Of a stretch of 64,000 bases of DNA, positions 12,801-25,830 are shown piece after piece. The position numbers were made by a program, and so were the translations under genes. The notes beneath the pieces are model-generated. The model was given only the letters and a program-made list of their open reading frames with translations. It was not told where the DNA came from and did no database searches. Origin of the DNA: Mugil cephalus (taxonomy: Eukaryota; Chordata; Actinopteri; Mugiliformes; Mugilidae); the NCBI RefSeq assembly GCF_022458985.1, contig NC_061775.1, forward strand, positions 26,246,319 to 26,310,318. Direction: 5' to 3'. Every line of letters begins with the position of its first letter. Positions within the stretch are counted from its first letter, which is position 1.

Positions 12801-15800
12801 TTCTCTAAGCGGTGGCAGTGACCTGTGGGGAACCAGAGCGGCTGAACAAGGTGTCGGTCTGTTCGTACCGGAACACTTTGCTTTTGAGGAAACAGGATTT
12901 GTGTCAAACTTTAGAGGCATCATCGGCGTCGTCGACAGCTATGAAATGTGTCGGAAAATATGCCGAGGAACAAAAACGTGCAGCTTCCCGAAAAGTAATT
13001 AATTAAGACTTAAATCTGGAGCTGACCAGGCTCCGTCTGGGGTTTTGTGATCGGCCTCTGAGTTCGATGAAGCTGTGCCAACTGATTTAAGGCCGCTAAC
13101 AGGGAAGTCAGTAATCAAAACTAGGAGACTGATACACGGCAACCACATACTGCATGTAGCAATCATCCAGCAGACTCTCAGCAACAATGGAATGAAATGT
13201 TTGATACTTCAGCTGCTACATTTTCCTTTTTCTCTACAAATTTGGTGCTAGGGTGCAGTGTAGCCCCCTCATTCTTTGTGCAAGTGTCCCTCCCTCCTCC
13301 CTGCAGGTTTTGCATTGATTTTTAAAGACGTCTGCATGGTTTTAAAAGTTCATCTTGATAAATATCTGCTTATTTAACTGTGTGTGTCCTCTCGCCTAAT
13401 GCTCAGGAGAGGACCCGGGGAAGGTGTGTGTGCATACCTGTGAACGGCTCAGGTGATCTGATGCTGGCGTCCAGCGTGAAAGGCGGCGGCTGGCTGTCGG
13501 CGGCGGCGTACGAGTAAATGGAGGCTCTGAGCTGGTAGCCTGCACACACACACACACACAGCACAGACACACAAGAGGTCAGCAAAGCACACGACAAAGT
13601 GTAGTTTCTGATACTGCTGCTGCTTTTTCTTTCTTTCTTTTTCTTTTTTTTACTAAATCACGACTAGTGCGCGGCGTACCGTTCTCCACGGACGGGGCCT
13701 GCCACGACAGGCTGCGGGGGGGACAGGGGCACTGAGTGAAGGCCAGCTCGGGCAGAGAGGCCTGCTCCGGGCAGTAATCCCTCCAGCTGCACTCTGCACT
13801 CTGCATGTACTGTGGCATCTGAAGACAGAGACACGAACAGTTAGCGCAACGCAGTGACATTCGTTGACTCATTTGAAGAACTGGGTCAATATATAACTGA
13901 GGGACTTTTGAAGCCCATGGGATATACCTTGCATACATTTTTATTAAACGTAAAAAATCCTTATGATCACATCTTTACAAAACCCATAAATATTTATTAT
14001 GGAAACAATCAAAAAAATGACTGGATATCACTAAAATATCAACTAAATCACATGACCTGCTCCAAAGTTTGTTCTTCATCCTCTTTCTTAGTTATTTAAT
14101 ATAAAGTAGTGTGTCTGAGTCAACTGGATTTATCACATGTCATTTGTTGTTATCATGTTATTATTTATAAATAACTTTCAATTAGAGTTTACTCAGTTGT
14201 ATATAGAATATGCAGAAGAATCTTTCCCTAAAAATGCCATGTGGTGATTGCTTCTAGGCGGCCATGTTGATTTTAGGCCTGAAAACAGTCAACATGTGAT
14301 CAAATATGACACCTGTCAACTATGATATATTCAAAAAGTCCCACAATTATATATTGATATATATATATATATATATGGTAGCAGCATGCAGATCAAACAT
14401 GTTGCCATAGAAATAAACCTCAGAAAGGCTTTTTTTGGTTTTAAAATAAATAAATAAAATTATAAAAAACTGGCTTAGAGATGCAGGATTAAATCCTGAT
14501 CGCGGTGCTGACATGCAGCGTTCATGGCTGCTGAAACGTTATTTTAATAACTTTATACAGTCATTTCCATGTGACGTCAGTCTGGATGCATATCATCAGC
14601 CTGCATCCTTAGCTTAGCATTTACTGTTTGAAAGCTCATCCATGCATGCACAATGTGCACCCTGCACATCCAACCCTCCCCTCTCACGGATCACTCGTAA
14701 GCCCCCCCCCCCCTCATTTCCATGCGTATATGAAAATCACCTGGCTCTGCATGCCACTGTAGGGGGGATGCATCTGGTAGCTCACCGGACTCAGAGGACT
14801 GTCCTCCTGCCTGGGTCCTAAACGTGACAGACGGACAGATTTTAAAAACTTCAGTTTGAACATAAAGTGAGGCAGCCAGACCCAGAGAGGTGGTGTGGCA
14901 GCTTTGGCTCTTCTTCAAAGTTTATCACAGTTCAGTGACCTTTATCAGTCACACCGAACTCAGAGAATTTCCAGTTGTATCTGATAAAAGTAAATGTTAC
15001 CATATCAAAGACTAATAGTCATCACTCTCTAAATATGCATTTCAAAAAAAAAAAAAAAAAAAAAAAGTCTGGCTAACCGTACATGTGTGACTCAAATGTC
15101 AAACGTTTCACACGAAAGGTTTTAAGTGGGGGGGACTGACTTTTCTTTGCACCCTCCGGGATGATGCGGTAGACTTTGTACGGGTCCGAGATGTCCAGCT
15201 GGCTCCTCTCCACCAGCTCCTCGAAGTCGTTGCTCTTGTTGAGGGCGCAGCGGAGGCGCGTCTTCCAGGTCGGCGGGTCCGGCTTGTCGACCCCCTCCCG
15301 AAACTTGCCCTTGAAGAGCGCCCATGCCTGCAGACAGGACGCCGGTAAAACGTCAGGAACCACGGCACGGTTAGAGCCGCCGGAGAGGACCAGGTAACCT
15401 GACCTACCCTCCGCCGTGTCTCAACAGAAATGCGTTTTCTGGATGGAAGGCGTACTCAGTAGAATGGACATGTGCCCTGATGATTAGTCAAACGAATCCA
15501 TAAAAGTGATTTTTTATGGCTCAAGAGAAAGATATTTGCAGATTCCAGCCTTTCAGATCCTTAGATTTTCTTTTAATTACTATTATTTTGTTCTTCTGTG
15601 GTAGTAAACTATCCTCAAATTTTGACTTTTGGATGCGTTTCCGGAATTTACAAATAATTTTTCTGACATTTTATAATTCAGGTTTAATTATTAACTAACA
15701 AATATTCAAAAAAAATGAGAAGAAGAATAGAAGTAATCGTTAATCGTGTCCTAATATGTGGTTCCAGCGAATTTTACAGAAAAATAGTGCAAGGAGTTTC

Positions 15801-16236
15801 AGTATATGAACCGTTAAACACATGAAATAGTTACAGATGATTAAAATAATCAATAATGATGAACCTGATTCAGTTGTTAATTATTTTTATGTGAAGAAAT
15901 GAGCTACATAAAATGATTATACATGTGTTTTCTTTTTTTTCTTCTTTTTTAGTGGCACTACTTTTACGCATGAGGGCAGCTCTTATTCTGAAAATTCTTG
16001 TGCTCCTTCTTTGGCTGTGTAGTACTGGGGTCTCTTACCTTGAAAAGCGCGGCATCCTCATCCCGGTTGTAGTCCTGTTTCCCGGCGTGTTTCCACGGTA
16101 TCCTGAAGATGCTCTTCTCGTCGTTCTCCCAGACCAGGCCGGGGTATTTGCCGCAGTCCACCTGCTCGATCAGCCACTGGCGCAGCTTTCCGTTGCCGCT
16201 GCTCCCGGAGCCTCCGTAATCCACTTCGGGGTTCAT
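9849..16236 (-). CDS. irf4: Interferon regulatory factor 4 (IRF4), complete
   Basis: Coding exons (descending): 16236-16039, 15327-15141, 14817-14741, 13818-13680, 13539-13438, 12453-12079, 10878-10775, 10010-9849. They sum to 1344 nt, 447 aa plus stop; human IRF4 has about 450. IRF4 is a nuclear transcription factor of B, T and myeloid cells that binds DNA with PU.1/SPIB or BATF partners. The N-terminal DNA-binding domain (about residues 16-125) keeps all five tryptophans (W21, W36, W48, W68, W87) and the recognition helix KTRLRCALN with R92 and C93. A proline- and tyrosine-rich linker follows (SWRDYCPEQ). The IRF-association domain begins near DYRLHVSVYV and holds LERGVLLWM, DGLYAQRLCQSRVYW and NKLEKDVSCKLL. 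The C-terminus (VEPLFARQLLYYAQ...SSSLQE) matches the IRF4 autoinhibitory tail. ATG at 16236 directly follows the exon-2 acceptor. Teleosts may carry irf4a and irf4b; I cannot tell which this is. Confidence 0.97.
10020..10034. repeat. G15 homopolymer at the IRF4 last-exon acceptor
   Basis: Fifteen consecutive G on the plus strand, which is C15 on the IRF4 coding strand. It lies 9 bases from the acceptor of the last coding exon (exon start 10010) and takes the place of the polypyrimidine tract. Confidence 0.9.
11468..11895. mobile_element. TTAA-flanked repeat element, copy 2 of 3, in IRF4 intron
   Basis: The right end reads CGGTCTCAGGAGG then TTAA (11892-11895). Internal words shared with the 4.1 kb and 46.6 kb copies include GTCAGTACACTTTATTTATG, TCTAGTTTGATATGA, GAAGTCCCAGCGTCCTCA and ACATATGAGGACA. 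The left terminus is not recognisable; homology fades near 11468. It sits in the intron between the coding exons at 12453-12079 and 10878-10775. Confidence 0.65.
14702..14713. repeat. C12 homopolymer (G12 on the IRF4 strand)
   Basis: Twelve consecutive C on the plus strand. In the IRF4 transcript it reads G12 and starts about 27 bases after the donor of the exon at 14817-14741. Confidence 0.9.
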
Positions 16237-16238
16237 CT

Positions 16239-16700
16239 CTGACCAAAAAGACGCACGCAGCAACTCCACCGTTAAGTCCTGTAACGTAATACCACACGCT
16301 GATATCTCTGTGTGTGGTGTGTGAAAGCGGTGTACGTTTAGAATGATATAGCAGTCCAAGTTATAAAAGTAAAACCCACTGAAAGTTTAAACCTACTGGT
16401 CTCCCACGCAGAGCCAACGCGGCTTTACTTTAACATGCGCCCTGAAGTTAACTTACCTGTGAAACTCGAAACCCGTCAAGTTTTGAAATCTGTCAGTGTC
16501 AGAAAGCCCTCATCATTCCGGCGCGCCCGCTTAAATCCTCCCAGCCTATAGCGAGTTGAAGGAGGGCGGAGACACAGGGCCGGGATGCTGAGGAGGACGC
16601 ACCTGCTGCTGCTGCTGCATCTCCGCCTCTCTCCCGCGAAGCTTATCAGTGCGCACACAGCGGCGCATCTCCAGTAAGACACCGGGGGAAACCCTGCCGG
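16239..16700 (-). promoter_or_regulatory. irf4: IRF4 5' non-coding exon and promoter region
   Basis: On the minus strand a donor (CACAG|GTAAGT, exon end at 16457) pairs with the acceptor TTTTTGGTCAG at 16239-16249 just before the start codon, which gives a short untranslated exon 1 and an intron of about 220 bp. This is the arrangement of other IRF4 genes. Upstream, 16500-16700 is GC-rich with CpG-containing words (GGCGCGCC at 16520-16527). ATTTAAG at about 16531-16537 could act as a weak TATA-like box. The transcription start cannot be fixed from sequence alone. Confidence 0.6.
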
Positions 16701-18187
16701 CGTCAGTCAGAAGTGTTACACACCCGCACACGTGGAAAATCATAGGACGGAGACGAAAACAATTCTTTGAAATGATAAAGCCTTACGAAAAATAACTCCA
16801 GGAGTGGTCCTGCAGCAGAAAAAAACAAAAAAAACAAAAAAAACAAATACACAACAACTTTGTTCCCTTTGGAAGATTATAGAGAAGAGCCGTGATAGTA
16901 TCTAGGGCAGTAACAACAGGCAGATGAGATTATTATAAACTGTGTGTCATCTCATCTCTGAGAAACGCGACAAGAAATTAGTGGGAGTGTGTCTGAAATC
17001 ACTGGCTATTCTGTTTAATATGTTTATATATATATGTATATGTATATATATATATTACTCAGATGATAAAACTACAAATAGAACATTTATATAAATGCTC
17101 CAGGAAAACTACAGAAGAGAAATGTGCTTTAAAAAAAATCCAAAATGAAAGAATTATGCATCAAAATGTCATGTAGTATTATATTAAATCTTACAGTCTC
17201 CATCTGTAGCTGTGAAATAATTTATTTACCTTAAACTTAAATACTCGGCAGAGAAGAAGAAGAACTTGAGTAACAATCAAAATATTCCACCTACATCTAC
17301 TTGTTCTTTCACTATTTCAACTACTCATTTCACATTTTGTGCTTTTAACTTAACCACATTTATCAGACTATAAATTTATCTTGAATTATTTGACATAAAA
17401 GCATAAAATAAGCCAATAAAAAAGTTGTTTAGTTGGAGCTTTGTTATGTCTTGTTTTTGTAATTATTGGCTTATTTTATGTCTTTATGTGAAATAAGTCA
17501 TAATAAACCCATCGTCTTATAAATGTGGGTCAGGTTAAAGCACAAAATCTGAACTGGGGAGTTGAAATACTCAAAGAGCAACTAGATGCAAGTGGGATAC
17601 TGGTGCACACGCCTTCGCACTCAGTGATTTACTCTCGTCCTTTGCGTTCTCTGCCCCTCTACGATGTATTGTGAGTAGCGGTCACTTCTTACAAGAAGCC
17701 GTCTCCATGTCTGATTTTCCCCTCTGCAACTTCAAGATGGTTTCATGTAGATATCGCTAAGGGGGAAAGTGATTGTACGTGTCTCGTGTGCCCCGACTTA
17801 ACCATAAATCACATCATGATCGCTCACACTTGTCTTTGTGAGCCCTTGAAAGGAAACCCCTGGAGTAAATGACCTGACTGTGCACAACAGGAATGAATCA
17901 AACCCAAGTTGATGTGAATATAAGTAATATATCAGGGACTTGTGTTGCATCGTGAAGTCTGGTTTTCCTACTTTATCTTATCTTAAATTTTGATAAAAAA
18001 CTAAAATGGGTAGAATGAAATCATATATTACAGCGGAGAAGATAAAAGTAGGAACACGAATGTATTTTCCCTCCTGATCTTACTAATAATCTCCTCACAT
18101 CAAACACTCACTGCTCTAAAACATGTAAAAATGTTTGCTTTATGAATGAAATCTCACATCGGTGGATGTTAAACAGAACAAAATTCA
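16701..18187. other. IRF4-DUSP22 intergenic region
   Basis: AT-rich sequence with a TA-rich microsatellite near 17025-17057. It must contain the distal IRF4 promoter because DUSP22 lies upstream on the same strand. A short inverted pair (AATAAGCCAATAA at 17408 and TTATTGGCTTATTT at 17464) can form a hairpin. No exon was found. Confidence 0.5.
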
Positions 18188-18193
18188 TTTATT
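18188..18193 (-). terminator. dusp22: Candidate poly(A) signal of DUSP22
   Basis: TTTATT on the plus strand is AATAAA on the minus strand, 569 bp after the DUSP22 stop. It would give a 3' UTR of about 600 bases. Other weaker hexamers exist. Confidence 0.45.
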
Positions 18194-18761
18194 AGTCAAC
18201 ACAAAATTCAAACAGGCTGAGCACTCCTTAAATAAAACAAGAAGAACCAAATGTGCAACTGAAATCTGGGAATAATAGTGCAATGATTTAATAAGCAGCT
18301 TCCGGTGCTGTTTTACTGGAAGGATCCTCCAGCTTCGATGCCGTCGATAGAAACTCCTAGTCATATTTCAAGTACAAGACACAGCATAACATAACTGACA
18401 AGGGGAGTGTGCGCCACTAAATGTGGGCTCTCAGCGTGGACTGTATGTACATATTTCCTTGGTGTCGTGCTTGGCTGCCCTTGCATGTTTGACAGTTAGA
18501 GGCAAGGACATGACATGACCGAGGGAACTGACGACACCGGCATAAATCCCCCCCCCCCCGCCTGTCACATGGTCGCTTAAACAAACATGAGATTCGACCT
18601 ATCATACCGATACAGAATGTGCTCCTGTTCCTGGATCAGTGTTCAAACACTTTTGTTTGTTTACTTGTATTTGTTTTTTTTTTAAATGGCTGCCTCTGGT
18701 CGTTTCTAGGTGTGACGGTCCAGGCTGAATCTCACAGTCGTCGGCTGATTGAGGCGTGATT

Positions 18762-21700
18762 TCAGGTGCGACTGGCGGCCAGTGCAGAGGTGATGCTGCT
18801 CGTTACGGCGTCGCTGCTGCTGCTGCTGTTGTTGTTAGATTTCTGGCTTAAAAGAGTCTGAATCTCTTCATCGTCGTTGAATGTGTTCTGCCCGTAACGC
18901 TCCTTCCACCAGGCACGGTACTGGGAAAGAGGAGAAGGAGAGTTAAAGGAGGAAAGTCTTCACTAACACCTGTAGTTATTCAAACATAATGCTCATCAGG
19001 TTGCAGTAGAATCCAAGACAAACCCTCAAATCCAACAATCGGGAAAGTTGACCTGATGTGTGGAGATTTAAAAGCTTAAAAATGAAAACATTACAACCTT
19101 TGAGCAGTGACTTGAAACACATTTGTGTGATGACTGCATCCGATTTGGACGAAATAGCATGAATATGTTCATTAAGAGCCTAGTGCAGCCTCTTAATGAA
19201 CATATACTGCAGAATGAACAGTGACGATGACATAATGGACCTCATCCCATCATTGTTTTACTGCATCTGTGCTGGAAACAATGAATTCTGAATTCTACCA
19301 GTGAAAATGTCAGGACATGAGTCCATGAGCTGCATGCGAAGAGAAACAGCAGCAAGACGATGAGTCCAAGAACAAGAACAAGATGAATGTTTAGGGAGAG
19401 TCAAATCAGTCCTGACCTTGATCCGACAGAAAAGTTTTTTAACGTGAGGAAAACGTCCCAGGACTGAAGTGGTTCTGTCCCGAGCAAACGGCTTAAAAAC
19501 CTCCGAAGCAGATCAGCGGTTCTCAAAAACCTTTAGTTGTTGTTATTGCTGTAAAGGGGGCTCGCAGCAGATACTGAAAACAAGGCTCCACATACTTTTA
19601 TAGCCCACCGAGAGTTCTCTTTGTCTGCTTTCAGGACTTGTCAAAACTCACGATCTGAGTCATTTTATTCAAAAATGCTGCAAATTTACATCGAAAACTT
19701 CTTAGCGGCTCCGTATCCACGGAGCACGACGCCAAGTTTCAGCAGCGGAGCGATTTGAAAGCTACATTATTATTATTATTATTATATCCTTTATTTAACA
19801 GGTAAAAAAAAAAAAAACTCAGTTAGATTTAAAACCTCTTCTTCTAGACTGACCTGCCACAGAAAACACAACGGTTTCAGCAAAACGCCCAAAACACAAA
19901 TAAAATACAGACGCACACTACAGAAAAACAAGAGTGGGATTAGATGCTCATAAAGCACAGTCACAAGGTCCAGCTCAACGTGTTTCTCTGTCTTTTATAA
20001 ACTTATTCTGAGGCGTCTGACTTCCTGTCGGGTCTTTACACACATGCGTGAGATAAATGGTACAATTTATTCACACAACTCTTCTAGACTTGTTTCTGGA
20101 TCAGATGCTTCTGTCCAAAATGACTTGATCCAATTAAAATAATTAAATTAAATTCATTTTTTTTGTATTTAACAATTTTCCAGTTCTCAGGATGCTTCAC
20201 AGAAAACCCAAAGCCTGACGCCTGAAGAGCAGGAACTAATACAATGAGATGATTACAAAATTTGCGACTAATATACCAAGTGTGGCCAATACACCAAAAT
20301 TGTCCCACCTGCTGCTATCCCTGGAGACTTAATTAGGTTTTTACCGAGGTCCCCAAAGAGCCACATTACTGATGAATGTAGGAGGACCAAACCACAAAGA
20401 GGCTTTTTTTGTATTTTGGCCGTTCATCTGTGGAGAAGCTTTGGCAACAGGACGGTACAACAAGTACACAATTGAGAAAAATTGAGAAGAGCCTTAAAAT
20501 GCTCGTGGTACTACACGTCTGCATGTTCTGTGGACCCACAAAATGTGAAAATCCACGACACACACACCGTGAATATTTTTGGAGATATACAGTTTGTGTA
20601 GGAATTTGTGTTTTTGCATTTTGATCATTCATGCATCAACATCAAGTTTGAGAAATCCGGTCCACAAACACCGTGTTAAAGAGGAGTTAACTAACTAACC
20701 TCGGTCAGGTCCGTGTTTTCAAACTCCTCCAGCTGCCTCAGGAAGCCCAGGTTGGGCCCCGCGCACGGCCGCGCCGCCCTCACCGCGGCCAGGGCCTCCA
20801 CCCAGCCGCGGCCGGTCACCGTCATGATGTAGGCCACCACCAGAGTCACGCTGCGGGACACGCCTGCCACACTGAGAGCACAGCAGACCTCCTCAGCCTG
20901 CAGCTACTGGTAGTTATCTGCTCATATTCAGAATCTCTGCTTTAGTGTAAAAAGAAGTGAAACCCCCTGTTTCCTAAAGCTGTGGTTAAATGCCCGATTT
21001 TGCTTGTTTGATATGAGAACAGATGAAAGGTGATGAGATTAATGATGAAAGCTTTAACCAAAATGCTCGGCGGACTGCTTCTGTTTGGTGACAGTGATGT
21101 GGTTGAAAATGAGAATCGGGTAACTAAAATCTTAGGACCTCCAGTCAGTAATCGCAGCGAGGCAAATATTAAGTAATAATGCGCATGCTGTAGTGTCATA
21201 TTATGTACCCGATATGATTCTCAACTAAATTATACGTGTCTTGAAAAAAGTCCTAAAGCAAAGTCTTATTTCCGCATTGTGTTTTTTTTTAAAATATGCA
21301 AATGAATTCACATATTTGAAATAAATAAATAAATAAAAGGCTCACCAGTGAACGAGGCAGCCTTCCCCTTTCAGCCGGGACTCGTGGATGAACATGATGC
21401 TGTCTCTGAAGTACTGAACCCTGCAGAAAATCATCATAATAAACTCTTTTAATTCAACTATGAAACAAACAAAAGTCCTCTGAACTTATATTCAAGATTT
21501 ATTGATGCGTATAAAGTTTCATTTGCAATACTACAAAGAATTTCACACAAAAATCGAATCTATAAACTGAACGTCGTCACTAGAGTCTCGTCATTTAACC
21601 TTTATAATAAGGATTCAATCCTTTATTTATACTTTAAGATCAATAATGATTAATGCTTCAGTACTCACAGGTTTTGCTTTGAGTGGTCAGCTGCCGATAT

Positions 21701-24700
21701 ACAGAGGTAGGTTAAGTCCTGCAGGGGAAGGAGGGAGCGGTTCAGATTTATCAAACGCATCGAATTAATGTTTTTTATTTGAATATGGAGAGAGTTTAAC
21801 CGTTCGACGGGGGTCATTTGCTTGAGCACACTTCCTGTTTTTCTCTTTTTCGAGGGGCCCCCCGAAACCTCTGACCCTGCCGTTGTGGTAGGTCGACACG
21901 TACCGATGTTCTTGAGTGTGTGTGTGTGTGTGTTTTGTGTGTTTTGTGTGTTCTGTGCACCTGGCAGCTGATGGTACATGCAGTGGACAGAAACCACCCC
22001 GTCCTAGAATGACTGCACTGCTGCAAAACCCCCAGAGCCCTCTGGGACAGACTGAGCTCTGGAAGTGCGCGAGACAGGTCAGATCACACACAACACACGC
22101 ACAACACCAGCCCCAGCGACATTTATTAACACAAATCATTTGGTTTAAATCAGATTTATGTCAGAGAAATGTTCTATCTTTGCACCGTTTCTCCCAAAAC
22201 TCATTACGACTCAATGATGCCGTTTGTGAAGTGGATGCACACAAATCACAAATACACTATTTTGCTCAGTTGGAAGGTATAAAAAAAGGCATTAGGAGGC
22301 TCAGACCCTGCTGCCCTGTGGTTAAATCTGCAATATGTTAATTAGAACCACGTACTGTACAGCAAATATCACATCCGACCTTAGAGACTTAGTGGTTGCA
22401 AATTCTACCTTCCTCTCTCAGGAACTATCATGCGTTCTTCCAAGAAATCAATCACTCAGCAGTTTGACTGTTAGGTATGCAAATAACACCTTCCCATCTG
22501 GCCAGTGGGTTTACAGCAGACCTGAGTCATCATTACGCAACAGAACTCAAAAAAAGAAAAGAAAAAAAAAGGCAGAGTCACACCTATAACCCCGCTAGAA
22601 GACTCCTGAACAATCACGGTTTGTGTGTTTGGGGATCAGTTCAGAAAGCATGGGCCTCCTCCCAGCTTTAATTTCGAGCCCAAAACCTTTTTGTAAAAGT
22701 TTTGGTGGTTGACCAGTTTGGGTAGTGATACTGTAATACAAGTTGCTGTTTCTCTTCACTGTTCAATGAAACATGCTAGCATGGATGGAGAAAGTGTACA
22801 GAGGTCCCTGAGAACGTCTCATGCTCGCTTTCAGCAAGAAAAGATGAAAGTTATGAAAGCGGACACAGAAGATTCAAGATTTTCAAGGCCAAAGAGGAGC
22901 GAAGGTCTCCGCCGCGGCGCTAGTCAGTAAATCCAAACAAAGTCCAGTGATGCTATTCATGAATATAACCCGCAACATGTGTGTCTTTGGTGTAACGAGA
23001 AGAAAATCACAAAATTCAACTTAATTTATCCAGGAATGTGTGTTAAAAACAGATGATATTGTATAGTTCATCCTCTCACCAAACCAGTGAGAGCAGATTT
23101 CTGTCCTTTCCCGCCAATTCTAAATGTAGCACTGAAAAGTCATTTTTTTTTTTTTTTAAATGCAGTTCCACTTTCAAGACTTTCTGGACCTCAAGCTAAA
23201 AGCATCTCATGAAAAAAAAAAAAACCCAACATGCAGTAAAGTGGAGTCGCAGCTGCATCGGCAGCTTTTCATAACGTTCGGCGGGACCGTGCGCCATCAC
23301 CTGCTCAATGAAACCTGGTGAATTCCAGTTCTTGTGACCGACGCAAAATTGAAATTAAGAAACATCTGACTTTCACACCGAGCTGAAGTGGCCTGTTTCA
23401 GCTGCCTTTGATCCAGATCTGACTCAAACTCGGAAAATATTGCATGTTTTTCTTCTTATTGATCCTTTAAAAACTGAAACATAACAAATAGATTGGTTAG
23501 GAACAGAAAGAGAGTCGAATGTAGACTAGAGCTGCAACGATTTATTGATAAACCTATTGGTTTATCAACTGAAAATCCTTATTTTAACATTCAGTGCATC
23601 GTTTAAGGACTTTCCGGACATCTGGTTCTACCAAATTTTGACAATAACTTTCCTTTGACTATTGTTAATTTACAGATAAACTCTGTTTAAAAATAAAGTC
23701 AACACCCATTAGATGTTCTGAGGACATAGGTGCACGTCTGAGCCAACATTTCACACTTTCACAATGAGTATAACTCAGCAGGGACGCCGAGAGGGGAAAC
23801 GACATCGATGCGTTCAGAGGAGAGACCGTGTTCTCGAAGGGTGCGTACGTGTTGGGGGGTCAGGGGGTCGTGCGGGGCAAGACTGACGAAGCCTCACCTC
23901 CAGGATGGGTGCAGCTGTGTCGTGGATGGACAGGACGTGGGTGATGTTGTGCTTCGCCAGCAGCTCCCGGTCTCGGGCGTCTGTGGAATCGCAAAGAAAA
24001 TCAGCAAATCCAAAATGTGCCACGCGCTCCAATCACCAATCATGCCGTGCAAGCTGCAACCTAAATTAAGACTTTTCTACCCAACAACAACCCCCCACCC
24101 CCCTCCACTTATGTGTTCCAAGCATATGTGGCTTTATGGCTTCAAAGTTTTGCTCTTGTTTTGAACTGAAAGAAAAACCGGAAAACCAGTGTTTCTAAAA
24201 GAGTGCAACAGCTTGGCCCAAAAGCAAGAAACAGTAATTGTTTTAATCAAATTCTGTTCTTTAAAAGGAAGCCAAATGTTTTCTACCTTGGACAGATGTG
24301 CCTTGAGCACTTTTTCTCATGCTTTGCAAGTTTGCAGGATGCTGATGAAGCCCCCTTTTACGTGACCGAGATGAGTCTGCAGCTAAGCCAAATGGAGTCC
24401 AAGCGGTGGGATTTAACATGACAAGAGCTCAAATAAACACTAAGACAGTAACACAATACAGAGTAGATGTGGTTTAAATACTGGTATTTAACACCTGCAA
24501 TGGGAATACAACCTCGAGCCAGTGTCTTCCAGCAACGTCAAGGTCATAAAAGGCCGCAAGTGCTGGAGCGTGGCATGAAATAAATATTTTTATTTGGGCT
24601 GTCGGGACTCTGAAGCAAGGACACTGACAGAAATGTCAAATAAAGACATTAAAATGAAGTTAAAGTGGAGTAGTAGTGGAATCTGACTTTTGTTTCGTCA

Positions 24701-25797
24701 GACATGCAGAACTTCACTGAAAACCAAATTAAATCCAATAAATAAGTTGAGTTGATAACTATAAACTATCATAACTATCATCAGCTGAACCAAGGAGCTT
24801 TTCTTCCATCTGTAATTTCAAATATAACATATTTTCCATTTGTTACCACATTCAACTTTCACATTCAACTTAAGTGGAGGAGGGGAGCTGTGCATGAAGT
24901 GTCCTTGTGCACAGATGGGTCATTGTGACTGTAACAAGACCTTTTGGCAGCGCAGCAGTAAACAGAGATAAACTCTAGATTAAGTTTCTCTGTGTTTAAA
25001 TCTAAACTTCGCATCCTAAATGACTGGAAAATATCCTGATTTGAATAGAAATATTAACAGTTGATGCAGAAATCCACTTAATTCCTATGACCTGTTCATG
25101 AGAAAAAAAGATGATTAAAGCTCAAATAATGAATTGGATGCTGTGTTTTATTAGTAAATTCAGCCAAATTCATTTAAATCTTGATAGCCTCAGTAACTAT
25201 TCGACCCGAGACGCTTCACAGAACCACCATGAGTCGAAACCTCTGAAACAGCAAGAACTAAGGTGTTGGTTAAAAAGGAAAAACTCCCTTTTGACAGGAA
25301 GAAACCTTGAGCAGCTCATGTCTGCTTGAGGCCGGATAGAGGCAGAAAAAAGGGCAGCAAAGATCCAGAGTTATCTACACGTAGGTTCTGACCCGTGGGG
25401 GGGATTTATTTCGCACCCATCCGACCCTTTAAAACCTTCTCACCTCGGTTTCTCCTTCACTGCACAGACGATCGGCTCAGGACGCCTTTAAATGTGCCAA
25501 GTCACCAGCATAAAAATCACATCAAAGGCACAGTTGACATAAAAAAGACCCACATTTCCTATTCGACACCGGTCCCCTGAACACGTCATGTTTTTGAAAA
25601 AGTCTTCCATATTTTTTTTATATATCATTTCCTGTGTAAACACGATTCTTTTTTTATATATATATTTTTTTTTTTATTTTCGAGCCTGCGTTTGCCGCGT
25701 TGTGGAAACATGTGGAATGCAGTTCAGAGCGGGGACACCCCCGCGCCGTGGGACATCCCCTCCCACTCACAGCCGCCCTCAAAAATAAATGTTTCCC

Positions 25798-25830
<33 letters not shown>

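Noticed and set aside
16461-16476. ISRE-like word GAAACTCGAAACCC in IRF4 exon 1
   Set aside because: The two GAAA cores are separated by three bases and not the two of the consensus, and one short match is expected by chance.
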